Shown here: one piece after another, positions 9,907-19,002 of the stretch
Numbering within the stretch: the first letter of the stretch is position 1
How the letters are laid out: each line of letters opens with the position of its first letter
Source: Gammaproteobacteria bacterium
Lineage (GTDB): Bacteria; Pseudomonadota; Gammaproteobacteria; Xanthomonadales; Rhodanobacteraceae
DNA length: 33,339 nt
Assembly (NCBI GenBank): GCA_021324095.1
Contig: JAJPJT010000002.1
Coordinates: 1 to 33,339, forward strand
Direction of reading: 5' to 3'
Made by a program: the position numbers and the translations under genes
The notes under the pieces: generated by a model
The model's database searches: none
What the model saw: the letters and a program-made list of their open reading frames with translations, nothing else
What the model was told of the DNA's origin: nothing

Positions 9907-11027
9907 ACGCAATCGCCACCAGCCTGACCGCACGCGCGTTCCGGATCGGGCGCAGGATCTTCTCGCGTCCGCGCATCGACCTGCCGCTCGCGATCGCCTT
10001 GCTGCTGCTCGCGGCGGCGGGACTGACCGTGCTCTACAGCGCAAGCAATCTCGACACGGGCACGTTGGTCGGGCAGGCGGCACGGTTCCTCATCGGCGCC
10101 GTGCTGCTCGTGGCCGTATCACGTATCCCGCCGAACCTGCTGCGTGCATGGACGCCGTATTTCTATGTCATCGGCCTGCTGCTGCTGGTCGTGGTGAAGG
10201 TGCACGGCGAAGGCCAGGGCGCCAACCGCTGGCTCAATCTCGGCGTGTTCCGCTTCCAGCCCTCGGAATTGATGAAGCTGGCGATGCCGATGATGATCGC
10301 GTGGTACCTGCACCCGCGGCAACTGCCGCCGCGCTGGCGTGATCTCGTGGTCGCCGGCGTGCTGATCGGCCTGCCTGCCTTCCTGATCGTGAAGCAACCC
10401 GACCTCGGGACCGCGCTGCTGGTCGTCGCATCCGGGGTGTTCGTGTTGTTTCTGGCCGGATTGCAGTGGTGGAAGATCGGCGCCGCGTTCGTCGGTCTCG
10501 CCGCCGCCGCGCCGGTGGCTTGGCACTTCATGCATGATTACCAGCGCCAGCGCATCGTGACGTTCCTCCATCCCGAAAACGACCCGCTCGGCAGCGGCTG
10601 GCACATCCTGCAATCGATGATCGCGGTCGGCTCGGGCGGCATCTTTGGCAAGGGATTCAACCAAGGCACGCAGTCGAAGCTGGAGTTCCTGCCCGAGCAC
10701 ACCACTGACTTCATCTTCGCCGTCCTGGGCGAAGAATTCGGCCTGATCGGGGTTCTGGTATTGCTGGCTCTGTACGCCTTTATCGTGGGGCGCTGCCTGT
10801 GGATCGCCGCCAACGCGCGCGACACGTATTCGCGGCTCGTCGCCGGCGCGTTCGGCCTCGCCTTCATGGTGTACGTCATCGTCAACGGCGGCATGATTTC
10901 CGGATTGTTGCCGGTGGTGGGCGTGCCGCTGCCGCTGGTGAGCTACGGAGGCACGTCCGCGATCACGCTCCTCGCCGGCTTCGGCGTGGTGATGTCGATA
11001 CACGCGCATCGCAAGTGGACGCCATAG
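9903..11027 (+). CDS. rodA: Peptidoglycan glycosyltransferase RodA (SEDS family)
   Basis: A 374-residue SEDS polymerase with about ten transmembrane helices that polymerises lipid II into glycan strands together with PBP2. Recognisable SEDS segments are GANRWLNLGVFRFQPSE (about 106-122), KQPDLGTAL (164-172) and FLPEHTTDFIFAVLGEE, whose Asp269 corresponds to the essential SEDS aspartate. The final helix contains PLPLVSYGGTSA. The frame is open from 9813, but ATG 9903 overlaps the mrdA stop (ATGA) and begins just before the first helix. It is the last gene of the operon. The mltB, rlpA and dacA genes that often follow are absent, and a perfect 15-bp inverted repeat lies 66 bases after the stop. 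Confidence 0.97.
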   Translation: MNAIATSLTARAFRIGRRIFSRPRIDLPLAIALLLLAAAGLTVLYSASNLDTGTLVGQAARFLIGAVLLVAVSRIPPNLLRAWTPYFYVIGLLLLVVVKVHGEGQGANRWLNLGVFRFQPSELMKLAMPMMIAWYLHPRQLPPRWRDLVVAGVLIGLPAFLIVKQPDLGTALLVVASGVFVLFLAGLQWWKIGAAFVGLAAAAPVAWHFMHDYQRQRIVTFLHPENDPLGSGWHILQSMIAVGSGGIFGKGFNQGTQSKLEFLPEHTTDFIFAVLGEEFGLIGVLVLLALYAFIVGRCLWIAANARDTYSRLVAGAFGLAFMVYVIVNGGMISGLLPVVGVPLPLVSYGGTSAITLLAGFGVVMSIHAHRKWTP

Positions 11028-11092
11028 CGCGGCGCTCTGCGTACGTCTACGTCGACATCCCTGTCTTTTTCCGTCCGCCTCCCGGGCGGCCG

Positions 11093-11128
11093 GGTGACTT
11101 TCTCTTGCGTGGCCAAGAGAAAGTCACC
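11093..11128. repeat. Perfect 15-bp inverted repeat, possible rodA terminator
   Basis: GGTGACTTTCTCTTG at 11093-11107 is the exact reverse complement of 11114-11128, with a 6-base loop. It lies 66 bases after the rodA stop and would make a very stable hairpin. It is not followed by a T tract, so it is not a classic rho-independent terminator. It may act as a mRNA 3' stabiliser or be an end of a dispersed repeat. Confidence 0.7.
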
Positions 11129-11507
11129 AAAGAGAAGGCCACCCCGGCGCCGCGCTTTTCGTGCCATCCATGGCCGAAAAGTTCGTTCGGCGCGACCGGG
11201 CTTGCCGACGCGCCTTCCATGGCGCGGCGGCAAGTGGGCGCAATCCCTTGCGCCCACCCTGCGGGCCTGATCGTTCGCGCCTCACCGCGGCGCAGGGGCC
11301 CCTCTTTGCGCGCATCCCGCGCGCACTCCATGGCCGATGACGCTTCAAAGCTCATTGAAACAGGCCATGGACGGCCGGTCATCGAAGCAACCAACGCGCC
11401 GTTGCATGACGCTGCGGCGCGCAGCCGATCGCGCGAGCAAGGCGCGCATGTCCGAGGCCATGGATGGCCGAGTTCGCGCCGGCGCGCGATCAGCGAGCAC
11501 CGAGGGA

Positions 11508-11536
11508 AGTTTCGGCAACACGACGTTGCCGAAACT
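11508..11536. repeat. Perfect 12-bp inverted repeat
   Basis: AGTTTCGGCAAC at 11508-11519 is the exact reverse complement of 11525-11536, with loop ACGAC. It is part of the repeat block upstream of valS. No T tract follows. It could be an mRNA hairpin in a long valS leader if transcription starts upstream of it. Confidence 0.65.
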
Positions 11537-11561
11537 GTCATGCCAGGCGCAATGGTCTTTC

Positions 11562-11608
11562 GCCCCTTTCTGCCGAAACAGAAAGGGGCTCGCTCGCGCA
11601 GCGAGCGA
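11562..11608. repeat. Two adjacent perfect hairpins upstream of valS
   Basis: The first hairpin is GCCCCTTTCTG at 11562-11572 with its exact reverse complement at 11579-11589 (6-base loop). The second, immediately after, is TCGCTCGC at 11590-11597 with GCGAGCGA at 11601-11608 (3-base loop). Together they give two back-to-back stems about 70 bases before the valS start. They lie just upstream of the candidate -10 box at 11624. Confidence 0.65.
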
Positions 11609-11623
11609 AACCGCTCTTGCCGT

Positions 11624-11629
11624 TAGAAT
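11624..11629 (+). promoter_or_regulatory. Candidate -10 box for valS
   Basis: TAGAAT matches the sigma70 -10 consensus at 5 of 6 positions and lies 49 bases before the valS ATG. No convincing -35 box is found at normal spacing, because the second hairpin occupies that position. I saw no T-box or other riboswitch pattern. Confidence 0.3.
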
Positions 11630-11677
11630 GCGCGTTTGCCTTGCAAACCGCGCCTTGCGCGGAACCCGGATCCAGTG

Positions 11678-14659
11678 ATGGACAAGAGTTTCGACCCGAA
11701 AGAGATCGAATCGAAGTGGTATGCGCGCTGGGAAAACGCCGGCTGCTTCAAGCCGTCCGGTCACGGTGAGCCGTATGCGATCCTGCTGCCGCCGCCGAAC
11801 GTCACCGGCACGTTGCACATGGGCCACGCGTTCCAGATGACGCTGATGGACGCGCTGATCCGGCATGCGCGGATGAGCGGCAAGAACACCTTGTGGCAAG
11901 GCGGCACCGACCATGCCGGCATCGCGACGCAGAAGATCGTGGAGAACCAGTTGGCCGCGGAGGGCAAGGCCCGCCACGACCTCGGCCGCGAGCAGTTCGT
12001 CGAGCGCGTGTGGCAGTGGAAGCAGGAATCGGGTTCCACGATCACTCAGCAGATGCGGCGCCTGGGCACGAGCGTGGACTGGTCGCGCGAGCGCTTCACG
12101 ATGGACGAGGGGCTGTCGACGGCGGTACGCAAGGTGTTCGTCGAGTGGTACCGCGCAGGATTGATCTATCGCGGCAATCGTCTGGTGAACTGGGATCCGG
12201 TGTTGATGACGGCGGTATCGGACCTCGAAGTCAACAACGTCGAGCGCGATGGTTTTCTTTGGTCCATCCGCTACGACGTGATCGATCCGCAGCCGGGCAC
12301 GCTGGATCACGTGGTGATCGCGACCACGCGACCGGAAACCATGTTGGGCGACGTCGCGGTGGCGGTGCATCCGGAGGACGAGCGATACAAACAACTGCAT
12401 GGCAAACGAATTCGCTTGCCAATAACTGGTCGCGAGGTGCCGATTATTCTCGACGATTATGTGGATCGTGAATTCGGTACGGGCGCAGTAAAAATTACGC
12501 CTGCACATGATTTCAACGATTACGGCATTGGACAGCGACATAAGCTTCCACAGTTCGTTGTCCTCACGCTGGACGCAAAGATCATCGGTGATTCCGATTG
12601 GGCAAAACGCGTTGCCAAACCCGGCGGCTCGGGCAGAGTGCGTAGTAACTATCTGGATAACCCTGACGACATTGGAATCCCAAACGCATACCGCGGCCTC
12701 GATCGCTACGACGCGCGCAAGCGTGTCCTTGCCGATCTCGGACTCGAAGGCCGATTGATCGAAACCAGACCCCACAAGTTGCAGGTGCCCGTCAGCCAAC
12801 GCTCGGATGCGGTGATCGAGCCGATGCTGACCGACCAATGGTTCGTGGACCTGACACGCGACGAGCAGGACGATGGCCGTCCCGGCGGGCGACGTGCGAT
12901 CACGCAACCGGCGCTGGATGCGGTGCGCAACGGCGACATCAAATTCGTGCCGGAGAACTGGACGACCACGTACTCGCAGTGGCTCGACAACATCCAGGAC
13001 TGGTGCATCAGTCGGCAGCTTTGGTGGGGCCATCGCATTCCGGCGTGGTACGACGAATCCGGCAATATTTTCGTAGGCGAGGACGAAGCCGAGGCGCGCG
13101 CGTATGCGACCACGCGACCGGTCGGCGCGTTGCGCCAGGACGAGGACGTGCTGGACACCTGGTTCTCATCTGCGCTGTGGCCGTTCTCGACGCTGGGTTG
13201 GCCATCCGACAACCCGGTGAAGAACGAACGCGGCGAGGTCGTCGCGAACTGGCCGGTGGACAAGGTGTTCCTGCCCAGCTCGGTGCTGGTAACCGGCTTC
13301 GACATCATTTTCTTCTGGGTCGCGCGGATGGTGATGACGACCCTTTACTTCACGGGTCAGGTGCCGTTTCGCGAGGTCTACATCAACGCGATCGTGCGTG
13401 ATGCCGAAGGCCAGAAGATGTCGAAATCCAAGGGCAATACCCTGGACCCGCTGGACCTGATCGACGGCATCACCCTTCCCGCTCTGGTCGAAAAGTCGAC
13501 AAAGTCGCTGCTGATCCCGCAGGTACGCGAGAAGGTCGAAAGGCGCATCCGCAAGGAATATCCCGACGGTATCACCGCGATCGGCACGGACGCGCTGCGC
13601 TTTACCTTCGCGGCGCTGGCCAGCTACAGCCGCACCATCAACTTCGACATCAAGCGCGCGGAAGGTTACAAGGCGTTCTGCAACAAGCTGTGGAATGCGG
13701 CAAGGTTTGTGTTGATGAATGTTGAGAACGGGACTGGGGGCTCGGGACTCGGGGCTCGGGAAAAGCCGGCCCATGCCGGGACCCGGGACCGGGGACCGGG
13801 GGCCGGCGAAAAGCCGGTGACCGAAGCGGAACGCTGGATTCTCACGCGGCTGCACGCGACGCTCGCCGACGTCGAAGCGAACTTCACGACGTACCGCTTC
13901 GACCACCTTGCGCAAGCGCTGTACGAATTCGTGTGGAACGAGTATTGCGACTGGTTTCTCGAACTCTCCAAACCCGCATTGAACGGCGATGATGCGGAAG
14001 CCGCCGCATCCACCCGCCGCACCTTGCTGGTGGTGCTGGAGGCCTGCTTGCGCGCGCTGCATCCGATCATCCCGTTCATCACCGAGGAAATCTGGCAATC
14101 GGTGGCTCCGCTACTGGGCTTGCATGAGTCCAGCATTCTCGAACGGCCGTACCCGCGCGCTCCAGATTTCGCGATTGATGAGGCGGCGACTGCCGAGATC
14201 GAATGGGAGCGGACGCTGCTGAGCGGCGTGCGTCGTATCCGCAGCGAAATGAACGTCTCTCCCAGCATGTCGATCCAACTGCTGTACAGCGGCGGCAGCG
14301 AAAAGGACATTGCATTAAGTCGGAAGTTCGAGAGTGCAAACACCGCTCTCGCACGTGTCCAGGCGCACACGTGGTTGGCAACAAATGATCCGGAACCTGC
14401 ATCCGCAATCACCATGGTCGGCGACATGCGCGTGCTGATTCCACTCGCCGGATTGATCGATCTCGATGCAGAACGCGCGCGATTAAGCAAGGAAATTGCA
14501 CGCATCGAAGGTGAGAAGAGGAAATCCGAAGGCAAGCTCGGCAACGCGAAATTCGTCGACCACGCGCCTGCGGCCGTGGTCGAGCAGGAGCGCCAACGCC
14601 TCAATGACTGGAGCACGCAACTGGCTGCGCTGCGCGAGCAGGCGACGCGCCTGGGTTGA
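11678..14659 (+). CDS. valS: Valine--tRNA ligase, with an in-frame repeat insertion
   Basis: A 993-residue class I aminoacyl-tRNA synthetase that charges tRNA-Val. The HIGH motif is HMGH (residues 47-50) within [15 protein letters not shown], and the KMSKS motif is intact in [10 protein letters not shown]. The CP1 editing domain lies between them, and the C-terminus ends in the family coiled coil ([24 protein letters not shown] region). ATG 11678 is chosen at the conserved beginning [11 protein letters not shown]. There are two oddities. Residues about 684-713, in the linker between the catalytic and anticodon-binding domains, are Gly-rich and encoded by a heptamer repeat. The bases 12421-12600, inside the editing domain, are only 48% GC (87 of 180 counted), against 63-70% in two flanking 60-base stretches. 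The enzyme still looks functional. Confidence 0.97.
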   Translation: MDKSFDPKEIESKWYARWENAGCFKPSGHGEPYAILLPPPNVTGTLHMGHAFQMTLMDALIRHARMSGKNTLWQGGTDHAGIATQKIVENQLAAEGKARHDLGREQFVERVWQWKQESGSTITQQMRRLGTSVDWSRERFTMDEGLSTAVRKVFVEWYRAGLIYRGNRLVNWDPVLMTAVSDLEVNNVERDGFLWSIRYDVIDPQPGTLDHVVIATTRPETMLGDVAVAVHPEDERYKQLHGKRIRLPITGREVPIILDDYVDREFGTGAVKITPAHDFNDYGIGQRHKLPQFVVLTLDAKIIGDSDWAKRVAKPGGSGRVRSNYLDNPDDIGIPNAYRGLDRYDARKRVLADLGLEGRLIETRPHKLQVPVSQRSDAVIEPMLTDQWFVDLTRDEQDDGRPGGRRAITQPALDAVRNGDIKFVPENWTTTYSQWLDNIQDWCISRQLWWGHRIPAWYDESGNIFVGEDEAEARAYATTRPVGALRQDEDVLDTWFSSALWPFSTLGWPSDNPVKNERGEVVANWPVDKVFLPSSVLVTGFDIIFFWVARMVMTTLYFTGQVPFREVYINAIVRDAEGQKMSKSKGNTLDPLDLIDGITLPALVEKSTKSLLIPQVREKVERRIRKEYPDGITAIGTDALRFTFAALASYSRTINFDIKRAEGYKAFCNKLWNAARFVLMNVENGTGGSGLGAREKPAHAGTRDRGPGAGEKPVTEAERWILTRLHATLADVEANFTTYRFDHLAQALYEFVWNEYCDWFLELSKPALNGDDAEAAASTRRTLLVVLEACLRALHPIIPFITEEIWQSVAPLLGLHESSILERPYPRAPDFAIDEAATAEIEWERTLLSGVRRIRSEMNVSPSMSIQLLYSGGSEKDIALSRKFESANTALARVQAHTWLATNDPEPASAITMVGDMRVLIPLAGLIDLDAERARLSKEIARIEGEKRKSEGKLGNAKFVDHAPAAVVEQERQRLNDWSTQLAALREQATRLG
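13730..13817. repeat. Heptamer-type G-rich repeat inserted in frame in valS
   Basis: Two runs of degenerate 7-base units lie on the coding strand. The first, 13730-13760, reads GGGACTG, GGGGCTC, GGGACTC, GGGGCTC, GGG. The second, starting at about 13778, reads GGGACCC, GGGACCG, GGGACCG, GGGGGCC. A CCGGC/GCCGG hairpin closes it at 13803-13817. The units belong to the same family as the T2SS junction palindromes. The first run has five G-tracts of three or more with 3-4-base loops, which fits the simple G-quadruplex pattern. It encodes about 28 residues between two ValRS domains. Confidence 0.75.
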
Positions 14660-14667
14660 TCCCGTCG

Positions 14668-14862
14668 AGCAGAAGCTTGGACGCGGATCAAATCTGATAA
14701 AGGCTAATACTGCTTTCTTTTTGTCCGCGCTTATCAGCTTTTATCCGTGTCAAAAAACTTTTGGTCCGTATCGCTGAAAGCAGAAGCCTTCGACACGGAT
14801 CAAATCTGATCAAAGCGGATATTGCTTCCTCTTATCCGCTTTTATCAGCTCTTATCCGTGTC
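14668..14862. repeat. Two tandem long palindromes between valS and def
   Basis: There are two copies, at about 14668-14751 and 14779-14862, offset by about 111 bases and sharing AGCAGAAGC, CGGATCAAATCTGAT and TTATCCGTGTCA. Each is itself an imperfect palindrome. In copy 2, the 30 bases from 14792 match the reverse complement of the last 30 bases at 26 positions, around an 11-base loop. The GACACGGAT ends mirror each other. The region is much more AT-rich than its surroundings. It sits between the convergent ends of valS and def, so it may serve as a two-way transcript end. I do not know a name for it. Confidence 0.75.
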
Positions 14863-14882
14863 AGAAAAGCTGTCGCCTCACC

Positions 14883-15419
14883 TCACTCCATCGCGCCGGC
14901 TTCGCCGGGAAACAGCACGTCGATGAAACCGAATTTCGAGAAGTCGGTGATGCGCGACGGATACAGCCGTCCGATCAGATGATCGCATTCGTGCTGCACC
15001 ACCCGCGCGTGGAAACCTTCGGCCGTTCGGTCGATCGGCACGCCATTCGGATCCACGCCCTCGTAACGGATCAAGGAATGCCGGCTGACCACGCCGCGCA
15101 GCCCCGGCACCGACAGGCAGCCTTCCCAGTCCTCCTCCATGTCGCGCGACAGCGGCGTGATCAGCGGATTCAGCAGGATCGTGCGCGGTACCTCGGGCTT
15201 GGCGGGATAACGGTCGGAGTGCTCGAATCCGAATACCACCAGTTGCAGATCCACTCCGATCTGCGGCGCGGCCAGGCCGACGCCATCGGCTGCCTGCATC
15301 GTTTCGAACATGTCGGTGATCAGGTCGTTGAGTTCGCCGGTGCCGAACATCGACGCCGGCACCGGCGGAGCGACGCGCAGCAGGCCCGGGTCGCCCATCT
15401 TGAGGATTTCGCGGATCAT
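14883..15419 (-). CDS. def: Peptide deformylase
   Basis: A 178-residue metal-dependent enzyme that removes the formyl group from the N-terminal methionine of new proteins. All three family motifs are present: GVGLAAPQ (residues 46-53), EGCLS (99-103, Cys101 a metal ligand) and HECDH (143-147, two His ligands and the catalytic Glu144). ATG 15419 gives the usual start [11 protein letters not shown]. The longer open frame upstream overlaps the glycosyltransferase and is not credible. It lies 20 bases after the glycosyltransferase stop and is probably the last gene of the T2SS transcription unit or of a short sub-operon. It is followed by the tandem palindromes. No fmt gene is next to it, so this may be a secondary deformylase. 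Confidence 0.95.
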   Translation of the reverse strand: MIREILKMGDPGLLRVAPPVPASMFGTGELNDLITDMFETMQAADGVGLAAPQIGVDLQLVVFGFEHSDRYPAKPEVPRTILLNPLITPLSRDMEEDWEGCLSVPGLRGVVSRHSLIRYEGVDPNGVPIDRTAEGFHARVVQHECDHLIGRLYPSRITDFSKFGFIDVLFPGEAGAME

Positions 15420-15439
15420 GCTTTGCTTCCGATGGAATC

Positions 15440-16321
15440 TCAGCGACGGTGTGCACGACGGACCGCCAGCAGCGGCGCCGTCGCGAGGAAATGCCCGGCG
15501 ATGCCGCACGCGACCAGCGCGCATGTCAGCGGCCTGCGCGCAGCCGGATCGAATTTCCGGAACCAGCGCCACATGCCACGATGTTTATGGTAGCTGACGA
15601 ACACCGGGCGATGCGCGCTCGAGCCGCCCTTCGAATGCCGCACGCGCACGTCGCCCGCCAGCAGCACCTTGTACCCCGCATCGCGCGCGCGCCGGCACAG
15701 GTCCAGATCCTCGCAATGCAGGAAATAGGCCTCGTCGAATCCTTGCAGCCGCTCGAAAACCGCGCGCGGCAGCAACATCAACGCACCCGACACATTTTCT
15801 GTTTCGATCACCTCTCGGGGAATGGGCCCCTGCACGTCCACGCCTTCGTAGCGCGGGTTTTCGGATCCGCGCTTTGCGCGTCCCGTCAATTCGTTCAACG
15901 AACGCTTGAGCAGGGGATCGCGGCGGCGCGATGCAGGATCCGGTGTGCCCTCGGCGCCGCACACGACCGCGCCGACTACCCCTGCGTCGGGATGCGAATT
16001 CAGTATTTCCAACATCCTCGCGAGCGCGTCCGCTTCCAGCATGCAATCCGGATTCAGGACCAGCAACGCATCGCCGCGAGCGTGTCGCGCACCGATGTTG
16101 ACCGCCGGCCCGAAACCGAGATTCGCGTGATTGTAGACGACGCGTACGCGATCGTCGTTCTCATGCGCATGCGCAATCGACTGTGGCACGCCATCACGCG
16201 AATCGTTGTCGACCAGCACCACTTCGACCGGCACGCTCGACGCCAGCGCGCGAGCCACGCACTCGCGCAATGACCGGCCGCTGTCGGCGGCGACGATGAT
16301 GATGGACGCACTCGCAGGCAC
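15440..16321 (-). CDS. Family 2 glycosyltransferase (rhamnosyltransferase-like)
   Basis: A 293-residue GT-A fold transferase. The nucleotide-binding N-terminus includes [13 protein letters not shown] (residues 32-44) and the metal-binding region [11 protein letters not shown] later [20 protein letters not shown] segment with the ED acceptor-base motif resembles WbbL-type rhamnosyltransferases acting on surface polysaccharide. The start is GTG 16321, because a TAG stop lies just upstream in frame and no earlier start exists. A hydrophobic stretch near the C-terminus (about 265-285) may anchor it to the membrane. It follows gspD by 86 bases on the same strand and precedes def. A link to secretion is not implied by known biology. 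The donor sugar and acceptor are unknown. Confidence 0.88.
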   Translation of the reverse strand: MPASASIIIVAADSGRSLRECVARALASSVPVEVVLVDNDSRDGVPQSIAHAHENDDRVRVVYNHANLGFGPAVNIGARHARGDALLVLNPDCMLEADALARMLEILNSHPDAGVVGAVVCGAEGTPDPASRRRDPLLKRSLNELTGRAKRGSENPRYEGVDVQGPIPREVIETENVSGALMLLPRAVFERLQGFDEAYFLHCEDLDLCRRARDAGYKVLLAGDVRVRHSKGGSSAHRPVFVSYHKHRGMWRWFRKFDPAARRPLTCALVACGIAGHFLATAPLLAVRRAHRR

Positions 16322-16407
16322 CCGCGCAGTCTAGCGATCGCGTCACCGATCCGCTTCGGGAAGCGGCTCATGACGCTCTGGTGTGGGCGGATGCTGCACC
16401 CGCCGCC

Positions 16408-19002
16408 TCACCGGTGCGTGATGAGCATGCCACTGATGTGCAGACTGTCCACGATGGCGCTGCGCAGACGTTCGGCCGCATCGCGATCCACCACGGGCCC
16501 GGCCAGCACGCGCCAACGCGTACCCGTGCCGGTGGGTGCGTTGTCCACGTAAGCAGCGTATCCAAGCTGCTGCAAACGTGCCCGCAAGTGCTCGGCTGCG
16601 CTGTCGTCGGCGAAGGAAGCAACCTGCACCGACCAGTCGCCGGACGGCAGCGGCGCGCTCGTTTCCGCCGTGGGCTCCGTCACCGCAGGCGTGGGTGGGA
16701 TATCGACGGGCGCCGCTGAGGAAGCTCCCGATGCAGGCGTCACGCTTTCGGAACCGCCCGGCAGGATCGGCTTCAACGACTCGAACTGGGTCTGGTATTC
16801 GTCCGTGAGCCTGCGCGCATCTTCCGGATTGCGGATGATCCGCGGCGTGATCAGCACGATCAGCTCGGTACGCGTCTTGCTGCGATCGGTCGTGCCGAAC
16901 AGGCGTCCCAGTACCGGAATACGGTTGAGGAACGGCACACCGTTGTCCTGGGTCGAATCGGTCTGCTGGATCAATCCACCCAGCAGCACGGTCTGGCCGC
17001 TTTGCACCGCAACCTGGGTCGAGAGCGAACGGTTGGCGATCGTGTAATTGCCGTACTGGTCCTTGGTCGTAGGGTTGCTGACGATCTGCTGCACGTCGAG
17101 GTACACCAGGCCGCCCGGACTGACGCGCGGCACCACGTCCAGCAGCACGCCGGTGTCGATGTACTGCACCTGGCCGACGTTGTAGCTGCCTGTGGTCGGA
17201 GTCCCCACGCCGAGACCGGGCGTGAAATACGTCTGCACCACCGGGATCTTCTGGCCGACCTTGAAGGTGGTCTCCTGGTTGTTCAGCACCACCGTCGAAG
17301 GTGCAGACAGAACCTTGGCGTCGCCACTCTGTTCCAGTGCCTGCACCGCGAACTGCAGCTTGTTGCCCGCGAACGAGTAGAACAGCGCGGGCGGATTTGT
17401 CGCATTCGGGTTGTACTGCACGCCGCCGAGCCCCACCGCGCCCTGATGGCGGTGGTACGACTCGTCGGTGTTGGGCGGCGAACCCGGCTGCGTGCCGATG
17501 AGCCCGCCAAGGTAATACTGCACGCCGAACTGGAACTCGCCCGTCAGCGTCACCTCCAGCACCTTGGTCTCGATCTGCACCTGCAACGGCTTTTCGTCGA
17601 GCCGCTCGATCACCGGCAGCAACTTTTCCCACTGTCCCGGCGTCGCCCGGATCAGCAACTGGTTGTTCTCGTTCACGGCTGCAATCCGCACTCCCTCGCT
17701 GGTCGTGAACGCAAACGCCCCCTGCTCCGCCTGCTGCTGGCGCCGCGTCTGCGTCGCGCCCTCGACCATCCCCGCACCCACGTCACCACTGCTGTTGCCC
17801 AGATCACCCGACGTGCCGTTGTCCGGCGTGAAGGTGCCAAACCCCTGCTGGGCACCCATCCGACCCGGCGCGGTCTGCTCCAGCGGTGAAAATCCCGGCG
17901 CCACCGCGCCTGCGGGAGTCTGCCCGTTTCCGGCCGCGTTCCCGAACAGCTCGTTGAGGTGCTTGGCGAGATCGGATGCCTTCACGTTGAGCACGTTGTA
18001 CACGTACAACCCCGAGGAGTTGCCCGCCCCGTTGTCGATCGTGGTCACGAGCTTGCGCACCTCGTTGAGGTACTCCGGCTGCGAGCTGATCACGACCAGG
18101 CTGTTGCTTTGCTTGAGCGGGATCAGTCGCACCATGCTGGATACCGTCTCGCCCTTCCCGGCCGCCTGTTCGCCCAGCAAGGTCTGCAACTGCCCGACCA
18201 GATCGGTGGCCTGCACGTGCTGCAGCGGGATCACCGCCACCGACATCCCGCGCAGCCAGTCCACGTCGAAAGTGCGGATGATCCGCGCGTAATTGGCCAG
18301 TTCGTCCGGCGTGCCGCCCATCACCAGCAGGTTGCGCACCGGATCGACCAGCAGGAACGCCTTGGGCTCCGCGAACGGCTTCAGGAGCTTCTGCATCGCT
18401 TCGGCGGATACGTAGTGCAGCGGGAACAACTGCGCCGCGTAACCCGCGCCGGGCGAAACCGCGCCCAGTCCCGGTACAAGATTGCCGGGCGCAGCCTGCT
18501 CGACCGGCACCACCAGATAGCGGCCGTCCTGATGCACCAGCGCATTGCCTGTCCACGACAGCAGCATCTCGAGGATCGGCAACACCTCGTCTGCCCGGAC
18601 GGGCTGCGAGGTCGCGAACGTCACCGTGCCCTTCACGTCCGGCGCAATCGAATAGTTGACGTGCAGCACGTCACCCAGGATCGCCTTCACCGCCGCCTGC
18701 ACCGGCTGGTTGTCGAAGTTGAAGGTGATCGTGCCGCCTTCGTTGACGCCGCCGCCCGTCTTGCCTTGCTGCGGCGGGTTGATGAACACCCCGGTGCCGT
18801 ACTGCGTCTCCGGCGCGCTCGCGCTGGACAACGGCTGGTTCGACTGCGTGCCGACGTTCAACGGCTCGGGCACGGGCTTGTGGCTGCCCGCGATCGCCTC
18901 CCGCTGCAGGCTGTAGTCAGGGCCCGGCCGCACCTGCGGCGCACAGCCCGCCAGCACCGCCAGCGCGCACACCAATCCCAGCGTGGCCAAGCTCTTCAAC
19001 AC
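16408..19002 (-). CDS. gspD: Type II secretion secretin GspD with C-terminal SPOR domain
   Basis: An 864-residue outer-membrane secretin. A lipoprotein signal ends at LAGC (Cys20), as in Xanthomonas XpsD. N0 follows (about 90-175), then N1, N2 and N3 with a Gly/Gln-rich insertion (about 380-455), and then the secretin core with VPRVSPGGLVYLDVQQ, SGQTVLLGGLI and the VPFLNRIPVLGRLFG gate region, ending near residue 745. A Pro/Ser/Thr-rich linker (about 750-788) then leads to a clear SPOR domain (about 790-864), which begins SGDWSVQVASF and contains TRWRVLAGPVVDRDAAERLR. SPOR domains bind glycan strands stripped of stem peptides. I know of no such domain on characterised GspD proteins. The start GTG 19002 has GGAG 8 bases upstream. 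The in-frame GTG at 19011 touches that GGAG and is less likely. Confidence 0.95.
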   Translation of the reverse strand: MLKSLATLGLVCALAVLAGCAPQVRPGPDYSLQREAIAGSHKPVPEPLNVGTQSNQPLSSASAPETQYGTGVFINPPQQGKTGGGVNEGGTITFNFDNQPVQAAVKAILGDVLHVNYSIAPDVKGTVTFATSQPVRADEVLPILEMLLSWTGNALVHQDGRYLVVPVEQAAPGNLVPGLGAVSPGAGYAAQLFPLHYVSAEAMQKLLKPFAEPKAFLLVDPVRNLLVMGGTPDELANYARIIRTFDVDWLRGMSVAVIPLQHVQATDLVGQLQTLLGEQAAGKGETVSSMVRLIPLKQSNSLVVISSQPEYLNEVRKLVTTIDNGAGNSSGLYVYNVLNVKASDLAKHLNELFGNAAGNGQTPAGAVAPGFSPLEQTAPGRMGAQQGFGTFTPDNGTSGDLGNSSGDVGAGMVEGATQTRRQQQAEQGAFAFTTSEGVRIAAVNENNQLLIRATPGQWEKLLPVIERLDEKPLQVQIETKVLEVTLTGEFQFGVQYYLGGLIGTQPGSPPNTDESYHRHQGAVGLGGVQYNPNATNPPALFYSFAGNKLQFAVQALEQSGDAKVLSAPSTVVLNNQETTFKVGQKIPVVQTYFTPGLGVGTPTTGSYNVGQVQYIDTGVLLDVVPRVSPGGLVYLDVQQIVSNPTTKDQYGNYTIANRSLSTQVAVQSGQTVLLGGLIQQTDSTQDNGVPFLNRIPVLGRLFGTTDRSKTRTELIVLITPRIIRNPEDARRLTDEYQTQFESLKPILPGGSESVTPASGASSAAPVDIPPTPAVTEPTAETSAPLPSGDWSVQVASFADDSAAEHLRARLQQLGYAAYVDNAPTGTGTRWRVLAGPVVDRDAAERLRSAIVDSLHISGMLITHR

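Larger units (their letters stand above)
11028..11677. other. Gene-free block of nested inverted repeats between rodA and valS
   Basis: These 650 bases have no believable gene: reading frames on both strands are low-complexity Arg/Ala/Pro-rich. The block holds four perfect hairpins (annotated separately) and five copies of CCATGG (starting at 11168, 11217, 11328, 11365 and 11458). Its left part, with the motif AAGAGAAAGTCACCAAAGAG near 11115-11134, is a kind of sequence I recall as dispersed in Xanthomonadales intergenic regions, so it is probably a mosaic of dispersed repeats. Possible roles are transcript end for rodA and 5' leader of valS. Confidence 0.6.

Noticed and set aside
11028..11677. 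Small genes in the rodA-valS gap (frames of 75-160 codons on both strands).
   Set aside because: All are Arg/Pro/Ala-rich, lack Shine-Dalgarno sequences, and are explained by the inverted-repeat mosaic. Similar spurious predictions arise from this repeat type elsewhere.
16322..16407. CCGCTT/AAGCGG hairpin between gspD and the glycosyltransferase as a terminator.
   Set aside because: The stem is only 6 bp and no T tract follows on the minus strand, so co-transcription with the downstream genes cannot be ruled out.
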